NCBI RefSeq assembly: GCF_006716885.1
Contig: NZ_VFPU01000001.1
Coordinates: 2,604,001-2,668,000 of the forward strand
Origin: Ornithinimicrobium humiphilum
GTDB lineage: Bacteria > Actinomycetota > Actinomycetes > Actinomycetales > Dermatophilaceae
DNA: 64,000 nt
Direction: 5' to 3'
The notes below the pieces were generated by a model, which was not told the origin of the DNA, did not search any database, and worked only from the letters and a program-made list of their open reading frames with translations. Both the position numbers and the translations under genes were made by a program. Shown here piece after piece: positions 49,527-64,000 of this stretch (its first letter is position 1; each line of letters begins with the position of its first letter).

Positions 49527-50183
49527 TCAGGCCCCCTTAGCGGCCGTGCGGACCAGGACGACGCCGCCGCGGGGACCGGGAACGGCACCCTTGATCAGCA
49601 GCAGACCCTTGTCGGCGTCCACGGCGTGGATGGTCAGGTTGGAGGTGGTCTGGCGCACGCCGCCCATGCGGCCGGCCATGCGCAGGCCCTTGAAGACGCG
49701 ACCCGGGGTGGCGCAGCCACCGATCGAGCCGGGCTTGCGGTGGTTGCGGTGCGCACCGTGGGAGGCGGAGACGCCGGCGAAGTTGTGACGCTTCATGACG
49801 CCGGCGAAGCCCTTGCCCTTGGTCGTGCCGGTCACGTCGACCTTCTGGCCGCCCTCGAACGTCTCGACGGTGACCTCCTGGCCGAGCGCGTAGTCGGCGG
49901 CGTCGGCCGTGCGGAGCTCGACGAGGTGGCGGCGCGGCGTGACGCCGGCCTTCTCGAAGTGGCCCTTGAGCGGCTTGGTGACCTTGCGCGGGTCGATCGC
50001 ACCGAAGGCGATCTGCACCGCGTCGTAGCCGTCCGTCTCCGCGTTGCGGACCTGGGTGACCACGTTGGGGTCGGCCTTGATCACGGTCACGGGGACCAGG
50101 CGGTTGTCAGCGTCCCAGACCTGGGTCATGCCGAGCTTCTCGCCGAGGACACCCTTGACGCTGCGCGTGCTGGTAGCAGTCAT
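49527..50183 (-). CDS. rplC: 50S ribosomal protein L3
   Basis: 218 residues. [19 protein letters not shown] and [20 protein letters not shown], then [15 protein letters not shown]. The glutamine methylated in enterobacterial L3 is absent here, as in other actinobacteria. It follows rpsJ by 16 bp. Confidence 0.98.
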   Translation of the reverse strand: MTATSTRSVKGVLGEKLGMTQVWDADNRLVPVTVIKADPNVVTQVRNAETDGYDAVQIAFGAIDPRKVTKPLKGHFEKAGVTPRRHLVELRTADAADYALGQEVTVETFEGGQKVDVTGTTKGKGFAGVMKRHNFAGVSASHGAHRNHRKPGSIGGCATPGRVFKGLRMAGRMGGVRQTTSNLTIHAVDADKGLLLIKGAVPGPRGGVVLVRTAAKGA

Positions 50184-50199
50184 TGGTCGTTACCGGTCC

Positions 50200-50508
50200 T
50201 TACAGCTTGATCTCGATGTTGACGTCCGCCGGCAGGTCGAGACGCATCAACGAGTCGACCGCCTTGGGCGTCGGGTCGACGATGTCGATGAGGCGCTTGT
50301 GCGTGCGCATCTCGAAGTGCTCGCGGCTGTCCTTGTACTTGTGAGGCGACCGGATGACGCAGAAGACGTTCTTCTCCGTCGGGAGCGGCACCGGGCCGAC
50401 CACGGTGGCGCCGGCACGGGTCACCGTGTCAACGATCTTGCGCGCCGAGCTGTCGATGACCTCGTGGTCGTACGACTTAAGCCGGATGCGGATCTTCTGT
50501 CCCGCCAT
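50200..50508 (-). CDS. rpsJ: 30S ribosomal protein S10
   Basis: 102 residues from ATG 50508: [40 protein letters not shown] and [19 protein letters not shown]. It forms NusB-S10 in rRNA antitermination as well as a ribosome part. It is the first gene of the S10 block. Confidence 0.98.
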   Translation of the reverse strand: MAGQKIRIRLKSYDHEVIDSSARKIVDTVTRAGATVVGPVPLPTEKNVFCVIRSPHKYKDSREHFEMRTHKRLIDIVDPTPKAVDSLMRLDLPADVNIEIKL

Positions 50509-50889
50509 CGCTTGTCTGACTCTCTCTCGTCGTCCTACTGAACATTCATGGCCGGTCGGCCTCGGCATCTCACTCTCCGACCCCCGCGGTCGGGCGTGTC
50601 GCCCTGCCCGCGTGGGCGGCCCTCGGGATTCTCACCACGGAGGGGCGTGTTCGATGCCCGGTGTCAACCGGGGCTTGCGCTGCCGTCGCCCGCACCCGAC
50701 CTGCGACGACGACCTTGCGGTCGACTTCGCCGATGCGTGCCGGACGGCTGGCGGAGGGCACATGGGTGCACGCCGCGCGTCAAGCAACCTGTCTAGTGTG
50801 CCACGGATGCGGGAGCACACCCAAATCGAGCCCGGGCCGAGGGACCGCGGGCAGCTCGGGGGCGGGCCGACGGCCCCTCCCCCGGTCGG
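50509..50889 (-). promoter_or_regulatory. Leader/promoter region of the S10 operon
   Basis: 381 bp without a credible gene between the YceI gene and rpsJ. It should hold the S10 promoter. A TTGACA (minus strand, 50662-50667) has no matching -10 box at 16-19 bp, and CACACTAGACAG near 50795-50806 is another possibility. I could not choose between them. No ribosomal-protein leader fold was recognised by eye. Confidence 0.4.
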
Positions 50890-51444
50890 TCAGGACTCCT
50901 GCTTGATGGCGGAGATCTCGAACTCCAGCGTCACCTTCTCCGAGACCAGCAGGCCGCCGGCGTCGAGCGGCATGTTCCAGTGCAGGCCGAAGTCGCGGCG
51001 GTCCAGGCGACGGGTCGCCTCGAAGCCGGCGCGCAGGTGGCCCATCGGGTCGCGCTGCACCCCGAGCAGCGCGATCGGGATCGCGACCTGCTTGGTCACG
51101 TCGCGGATGGTCAGGTCCCCGACCACCATGAAGTTGTCCTGCTCGATCTCGTCGATCGTCGAGGAGACGAAGGTGATCTCGGGGTACTGCTCGACGTGGA
51201 AGAAGTCGATGCTGCGCAGGTGCTCGTCCCGCTGGGCGTTGTTGGTGTTGATGCTCGCCGCCTGCAGCGTGACCCGGACCGAGGAGGCGGACAGGTCGTC
51301 GGCGTCGACGACGATGATGCCGGAGACCTCGGTGAAGGTGCCCCGGACCGTGGTGACCATGGCGTGCCGGGCCGAGAAGCCCACCCGCGTGTGTCCGGGG
51401 TCGAAGACCCAGGTGCCGCTCAGCGACGGGTCGATCTCGGGCAT
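50890..51444 (-). CDS. YceI-family lipocalin-like protein
   Basis: 184 residues, ATG 51444. The beta-barrel family motifs [41 protein letters not shown] and YPEITFVS are present, with [13 protein letters not shown] and [16 protein letters not shown] toward the end. YceI proteins bind isoprenoids such as quinones. There is no signal peptide, so it is cytoplasmic, typical of actinobacterial members. It lies between tuf and rpsJ, two operons that are usually neighbours; it has its own spacers on both sides and probably its own promoter. Confidence 0.93.
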   Translation of the reverse strand: MPEIDPSLSGTWVFDPGHTRVGFSARHAMVTTVRGTFTEVSGIIVVDADDLSASSVRVTLQAASINTNNAQRDEHLRSIDFFHVEQYPEITFVSSTIDEIEQDNFMVVGDLTIRDVTKQVAIPIALLGVQRDPMGHLRAGFEATRRLDRRDFGLHWNMPLDAGGLLVSEKVTLEFEISAIKQES

Positions 51445-51530
51445 GTTCCCTCCAGGTCCGGGTCCGGGCGGGGCCGACCCCTGCTCGGTCCCTGCGCGGA
51501 CAGCAGCGTACCGGCGACGCGGGCCCCGAG

Positions 51531-51547
51531 GCCGGAGGGGCTCCGGC
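51531..51547 (-). other. Short hairpin in the tuf-yceI gap
   Basis: GCCGGAG and CTCCGGC pair over a three-base loop between the tuf terminator and the YceI start. It may be in the YceI leader. Nothing else was seen in the 231-bp gap apart from the tuf terminator. Confidence 0.3.
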
Positions 51548-51616
51548 GGGTCGAGGAGACCCTCGTGCCGCCCGCGGCCGCTCAGGGTGCCGCACGGCGC
51601 ACCCGGGGACGCGAAC

Positions 51617-51653
51617 GGGCCCCCGGCTCCCCACGAGGGGGTGCCGGGGGCCC
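51617..51653 (-). terminator. tuf operon terminator
   Basis: An 11-bp stem GGGCCCCCGGC (51617-51627) with its complement (51643-51653) and further inner pairing, 22 bp after the tuf stop. It ends the str operon. Confidence 0.85.
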
Positions 51654-51675
51654 GGTCGGCCGGAGGGCGTCTAGA

Positions 51676-52869
<1,194 letters not shown>

Positions 52870-52966
52870 TGGTGTCCTCCTGTTGGACTGTGTTGTGCGA
52901 TCGTGACCGGCTGGGTGCCGGGACGAACCTACGGGGTTTTCTGATGGAAGGTGGTGCTCGGGTCCA

Positions 52967-52987
52967 TCACTCCGCGGGGCGGAGTGA
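52967..52987 (-). terminator. Hairpin between fusA and tuf
   Basis: A 9-bp stem (52967-52975 with 52979-52987) closes a three-base loop just after the fusA stop. It could attenuate or shape the fusA-tuf transcript to allow different EF-G and EF-Tu amounts. Confidence 0.5.
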
Positions 52988-52994
52988 GTTCAGC

Positions 52995-55097
52995 TCACTC
53001 GCCGCGGACCTTCTTGATGATCTCCTCGGCCACGTTCCGGGGAACCTCGGCGTAGGAGTCGAACTGCATGGTGTAGTTGGCACGACCCTGCGTCTTGGAC
53101 CTCAGGTCGCCAACGTACCCGAACATCTCGGACAGCGGGACCACGGCCCGGACGATCTTGGCGCCGGCGATGTCCTCCATGGCCTGGATCTGGCCACGGC
53201 GGCTGTTGAGGTCGCCGATCACGTCGCCCATGTAGTCCTCGGGGGTACGGACCTCGACGGCCATCATCGGCTCGAGCAGGGCCGGGTCGGCCTTGCGGGC
53301 GGCCTCCTTGAAGGCCATCGAGCCGGCGATCTTGAACGCCATCTCCGAGGAGTCGACGTCGTGGTAGGCACCGTCGAGGAGGGTGGCCTTGACGCCGACG
53401 ACCGGGTAGCCGGCCAGGATGCCCAGCTGCATGGCGTCCTGGATGCCCTGGTCGACCGAGGGGATGTACTCCTTCGGCACGCGACCACCGGTGACGACGT
53501 TCTCGAAGGTGTAGAGCTCGCCCTCAGCGGTGTCCATCGGCTCGATCGCGATCTGGATCTTCGCGAACTGGCCCGACCCACCCGTCTGCTTCTTGTGGGT
53601 GTAGTCGAACTTCTCCACCTTGCGGCGGATGGTCTCGCGGTAGGCGACCTGCGGGGCGCCCACGTTGGCCTCGACCTTGAACTCGCGCTTCATGCGGTCC
53701 ACCAGGATGTCGAGGTGGAGCTCGCCCATGCCGCCGATGACGGTCTGGCCGGTCTCCTCGTCCAGGCGGACGGTGAAGGTCGGGTCCTCCTGCGCCAGCT
53801 TCTGGATCGCGGTGCCCAGCTTCTCCTGGTCGCCCTTGGTCTTCGGCTCGATCGCCACGTGGATGACCGGCTCCGGGAAGGTCATCGACTCCAGGATGAT
53901 CTGGTCGTTCATGTCGCAGAGGGTGTCACCGGTGGTGGTGTCCTTCAGACCGATCACGGCGTAGATGTGGCCCGCCGTGACCTTCTCGACCGGGTTCTCC
54001 TTGTTGGCGTGCATCTGGAACAGCTTGCCCAGGCGCTCGCGACGACCCTTGGTGGCGTTCATCACGGGCTGGCCCGCGGCGATCTCGCCCGAGTAGACCC
54101 GGATGTAGGTCAGGGTGCCGAAGAACGGGTGCGTGGCGATCTTGAAAGCCAGCGCCGCGAACGGCTCGTCCGCGGACGGCTTGCGGGTGATCACCGTCTC
54201 CTCGTCGCCCGGCTTGTGACCCTCGGTCGGGGGCAGGTCGAGCGGGGAGGGCAGGTAGTCGACGACCGCGTCGAGCAGGGGCTGGACGCCCTTGTTCTTG
54301 AACGCCGTGCCGCAGAACACCGGGTTGACCTCGCCGGCCAGGGTGAGCGCACGCACGCCGGCGCGGATCTCGTCCTCGGTCAGCTCCTCGCCGCCCAGGT
54401 ACTTCTCGAGCAGCTCCTCGTCGGCCTCGGCGACCTTCTCCACGAGGGCGTTGCGGTACTCCTCCGCCTTGTCCTGGAGGTCGGCCGGGATCTCCTCGAT
54501 CTCGTAGGCCTCGCCCAGCGGGGTCTCCTTGGACCAGGTCAGCGCCTTCATGGTGACCAGGTCGATCACACCGACGAAGTCGGACTCGGCACCGATGGGC
54601 AGCTGCATGACCAGCGGCGTCGCGCCGAGGCGGTCGACCATGGTCTGCACCGAGAAGTAGAAGTCGGCGCCCATCTTGTCCATCTTGTTGATGAAGCACA
54701 TGCGGGGCACGCCGTACTTGTCGGCCTGGCGCCAGACGGTCTCGGACTGGGGCTCGACACCCTCCTTGCCGTCGAACACCGCGACAGCGCCGTCGAGGAC
54801 GCGCAGGTTGCGCTCCACCTCGACGGTGAAGTCCACGTGGCCGGGCGTGTCGATCAGGTTGATCTGGGTGCCCTTCCAGAAGCTGGTGACGGCCGCGGAC
54901 GTGATCGTGATGCCGCGCTCCTTCTCCTGCTCCATCCAGTCGGTGGTCGACGCACCGTCGTGCGTCTCACCCATCTTGTGGTTGACACCCGTGTAGAACA
55001 GGATGCGCTCGGTGGTCGTCGTCTTGCCGGCATCGATGTGCGCCATGATGCCGATGTTGCGGACCTTCCTCAGGTCCGTCAGGACGTCCTGTGCCAC
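52995..55097 (-). CDS. fusA: Elongation factor EF-G
   Basis: 700 residues from GTG 55097. It drives translocation. G motifs: [34 protein letters not shown] and [11 protein letters not shown]. Domain IV carries [18 protein letters not shown], and the C-terminus has [10 protein letters not shown] and [19 protein letters not shown]. It follows rpsG by 115 bp. Confidence 0.99.
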   Translation of the reverse strand: MAQDVLTDLRKVRNIGIMAHIDAGKTTTTERILFYTGVNHKMGETHDGASTTDWMEQEKERGITITSAAVTSFWKGTQINLIDTPGHVDFTVEVERNLRVLDGAVAVFDGKEGVEPQSETVWRQADKYGVPRMCFINKMDKMGADFYFSVQTMVDRLGATPLVMQLPIGAESDFVGVIDLVTMKALTWSKETPLGEAYEIEEIPADLQDKAEEYRNALVEKVAEADEELLEKYLGGEELTEDEIRAGVRALTLAGEVNPVFCGTAFKNKGVQPLLDAVVDYLPSPLDLPPTEGHKPGDEETVITRKPSADEPFAALAFKIATHPFFGTLTYIRVYSGEIAAGQPVMNATKGRRERLGKLFQMHANKENPVEKVTAGHIYAVIGLKDTTTGDTLCDMNDQIILESMTFPEPVIHVAIEPKTKGDQEKLGTAIQKLAQEDPTFTVRLDEETGQTVIGGMGELHLDILVDRMKREFKVEANVGAPQVAYRETIRRKVEKFDYTHKKQTGGSGQFAKIQIAIEPMDTAEGELYTFENVVTGGRVPKEYIPSVDQGIQDAMQLGILAGYPVVGVKATLLDGAYHDVDSSEMAFKIAGSMAFKEAARKADPALLEPMMAVEVRTPEDYMGDVIGDLNSRRGQIQAMEDIAGAKIVRAVVPLSEMFGYVGDLRSKTQGRANYTMQFDSYAEVPRNVAEEIIKKVRGE

Positions 55098-55212
55098 GGT
55101 CTCTCTCTCTGCTTCGTCGTTGTCGCTGTCAGGTCTGACATGCGCCGGCGGGGGCCGCCCGGGCCGCTCCTGCGGTGCTCGCGCACCGTGGGCGTCCCGG
55201 GCAGCCCCGGTC

Positions 55213-55683
55213 TCACCAGCGGTAGTGGGCGAACGCCTTGTTGGCGTCGGCCATCTTGTGGGTGTCCTCGCGACGCTTCACCGCGGCGCCCAGGCCGTTG
55301 CTGGCGTCGAGGATCTCGTTCATGAGGCGCTCGGTCATCGTCTTCTCGCGACGCTGACGGGAGTAGCCGACCAGCCAGCGCAGGGCCAGCGTGGTGGACC
55401 GGTTGGGCTTGACCTCGACCGGGACCTGGTAGGTCGCACCACCGACGCGGCGGGACTTCACCTCGAGGGCGGGCTTGACGTTGTCGAGCGCACGCTTGAG
55501 GGTCTGCACGGGGTCGGTGCCGGTCTTGGCGCGGACGCCCTCGAGCGCGCCGTAGACGATGCGCTCGGCGGTGGACTTCTTGCCGTCCATCAGGATCTTG
55601 TTGACGAGCTGGGTGACCAGGGTGGAGCCGTAGACCGGGTCCTGGATCAGCGGGCGCTTGGGAGCGGGGCCCTTACGAGGCAT
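55213..55683 (-). CDS. rpsG: 30S ribosomal protein S7
   Basis: 156 residues: [40 protein letters not shown] and [14 protein letters not shown]. It starts the assembly of the 16S head and can repress the str operon in E. coli. Its ATG overlaps the rpsL stop by one base (TAATG). Confidence 0.98.
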   Translation of the reverse strand: MPRKGPAPKRPLIQDPVYGSTLVTQLVNKILMDGKKSTAERIVYGALEGVRAKTGTDPVQTLKRALDNVKPALEVKSRRVGGATYQVPVEVKPNRSTTLALRWLVGYSRQRREKTMTERLMNEILDASNGLGAAVKRREDTHKMADANKAFAHYRW

Positions 55684-56057
55684 TACTTCTTCTCCTTCTT
55701 GGCGCCGTAGCGGGAGCGGGACTGGTTGCGACCCTTGACGCCCTGGGTGTCCAGGGACCCGCGGATGATCTTGTAGCGGACACCGGGAAGGTCCTTCACA
55801 CGGCCGCCGCGCACGAGCACGATCGAGTGCTCCTGCAGGTTGTGGCCGACGCCCGGGATGTAGGCCGTGACCTCGACGCCGCTGGTGAGGCGCACACGGG
55901 CGACCTTGCGGAGGGCGGAGTTCGGCTTCTTCGGGGTCGTCGTGTAGACGCGGGTGCAGACGCCGCGGCGCTGCGGGTTGCCCTTGAGGGCCGGGGAGTT
56001 GGTCTTCTTGACCTTGTCCTGCCGGCCCTTACGGACGAGCTGGTTGATCGTGGGCAC
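55683..56057 (-). CDS. rpsL: 30S ribosomal protein S12
   Basis: 124 residues from GTG 56057. The decoding loops are wild type: [18 protein letters not shown] and [16 protein letters not shown] keep the two lysines whose changes give streptomycin resistance. It is first in rpsL-rpsG-fusA-tuf. Confidence 0.98.
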   Translation of the reverse strand: MPTINQLVRKGRQDKVKKTNSPALKGNPQRRGVCTRVYTTTPKKPNSALRKVARVRLTSGVEVTAYIPGVGHNLQEHSIVLVRGGRVKDLPGVRYKIIRGSLDTQGVKGRNQSRSRYGAKKEKK

Positions 56058-56302
56058 TGATGCTCTTCTCAGTCGATGTGGTCAGGCGGTCCCCCGGCTC
56101 TCGCCGGTCTTCCGCTCCTTGGCTTACGCGCGCCCTCCCGCAGGGCGGTCGGACACGCTGCTCTCCCCTGCACTTCCCGCCGGTCCTCCGTGGTGCATGA
56201 TGGCGACGTCGGGGGGACCGGGCGGACTGCCCGGCGAGAGGTGGGGTCGCGCACGGCGAGCCGTCCGCGAGCATGCGGGACCTAGCCCACACACGGCTCT
56301 CC

Positions 56303-56332
56303 AGACTACCGGCAGGCGGCGCATCCGGCCAA
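56303..56332 (-). promoter_or_regulatory. Candidate str operon promoter
   Basis: On the minus strand TTGGCC (56327-56332), 18 bp and TAGTCT (56303-56308). The RNA would start near 56296, leaving a leader of about 240 bases before rpsL. Confidence 0.55.
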
Positions 56333-56436
56333 ATCCGCCCGGGGAGGGCGCTCGCCCCTCCCCCGCGGCCCGTCCGCGGTCGCACCCCGGCCTCCTCGGG
56401 CAGGCGCTTCTCCTGCCTCGTCCCCCGCCGACGCCG

Positions 56437-56474
56437 AGGGGCGGGTATGCCGTGCGCACGGCATACCCGCCCCT
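56437..56474 (-). terminator. 38-bp perfect palindrome downstream of rpoC
   Basis: Two 19-base arms are exact complements with no spacer, centred on GTGCGCAC. It lies 47 bp after the rpoC stop and has no T-run. It most likely forms the rpoBC terminator hairpin. Confidence 0.8.
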
Positions 56475-56520
56475 GGCGGTGCGTCGGACGGCCGGGTCAG
56501 GACCCGGCAGCCCGACGGTG

Positions 56521-60447
<3,927 letters not shown>

Positions 60448-60489
60448 GTGGATCCTTCTCTCGTGATCGTTAAGCAGTTAAGGAGTCTT

Positions 60490-60568
60490 GGTATGACGTG
60501 GGCTGGGTCGTGGGGCCGGCCGGCGGCCGGGCGGGAACGCCCTGGACGGGCCGGCCCCACGTCATACC
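60490..60568 (-). promoter_or_regulatory. Overlapping hairpins between rpoB and rpoC
   Basis: Arm A (60490-60502), arm B (60509-60521) and arm C (60549-60568) compete. A and part of C (60556-60568) form a 13-bp duplex; B and another part of C (60549-60561) form a different 13-bp duplex. Both use 60556-60561. The element fills most of the 124-bp gap and could set rpoC expression or RNA processing. Confidence 0.55.
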
Positions 60569-60571
60569 GAA

Positions 60572-64000
<3,429 letters not shown>

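Larger units (their letters stand above)
56058..56520 (-). other. rpoC-rpsL intergenic region
   Basis: 463 bp without a supported gene. It contains the 38-bp palindrome that ends rpoC (56437-56474), the candidate str promoter (56303-56332), and a leader of about 240 bases. Short ORFs across it have no ribosome site or family. Confidence 0.7.

Noticed and set aside
50662..50667. TTGACA as the sure -35 box of the S10 promoter
   Set aside because: No TANNNT at 16-19 bp downstream on the minus strand, so it may be chance.

Overview
The window is 64 kb of a high-GC actinobacterial chromosome. Supporting signs are the strong G/C third-position bias, many GTG starts, S4 without zinc cysteines, the N-terminally extended S9, and the actinobacterial rRNA leader and spacer elements. 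The 16S text resembles the Ornithinimicrobium/Serinicoccus part of the former Intrasporangiaceae, but that placement is from memory and is low confidence. Both ends cut genes: a TetR-type regulator at the left edge and rpoB at the right edge.

Left arm (1-14.4 kb, mixed strands): TetR regulator, ychF, rmuC, an alpha/beta hydrolase overlapping ispH, xseA and xseB around a proline-rich small ORF, a DUF4245-like membrane protein, class II fructose bisphosphatase (glpX), a PfkB sugar kinase, beta-carbonic anhydrase, a MauE-like membrane protein fused to a thioredoxin-like domain, glmM, and a secreted subtilisin-like protease. Several plus-strand genes have a TANNNT -10 box six or seven bases before the start codon, so they are probably transcribed without leaders.

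Centre (14.5-33.4 kb, almost all minus strand): rplM-rpsI, a self-regulated-looking ArsR-type repressor (the only plus-strand gene here), a 771-residue fused double phosphofructokinase, an old-yellow-enzyme oxidoreductase, then two 5,686-bp rRNA operon units in direct tandem. The units show no difference in any stretch compared and are separated by only 304 bp. An MDR-family oxidoreductase and truA follow.

Right arm (33.5-64 kb, all minus strand): the classic ribosomal super-cluster, read here from right to left in transcription order. It runs rpoB, rpoC; rpsL, rpsG, fusA, tuf; a YceI-family gene; rpsJ-rplC-rplD-rplW-rplB-rpsS-rplV-rpsC-rplP-rpmC-rpsQ; rplN-rplX-rplE-rpsN-rpsH-rplF-rplR-rpsE-rpmD-rplO; secY-adk-map; infA-rpmJ-rpsM-rpsK-rpsD-rpoA-rplQ. 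Short hairpins divide these blocks, and many junctions are one-base stop/start overlaps.

Together the window carries RNA polymerase alpha, beta (partial) and beta prime, EF-Tu, EF-G, IF-1, 28 ribosomal proteins and two rRNA operons. All are oriented the same way over about 49 kb. I saw no phage, IS element, CRISPR array, toxin or defence system. The most unusual items are the tandem rRNA operons lying within the extended ribosomal-protein neighbourhood, the eukaryote-like double PFK, the thioredoxin-like fusion lacking a CxxC motif, and several regulatory hairpins.
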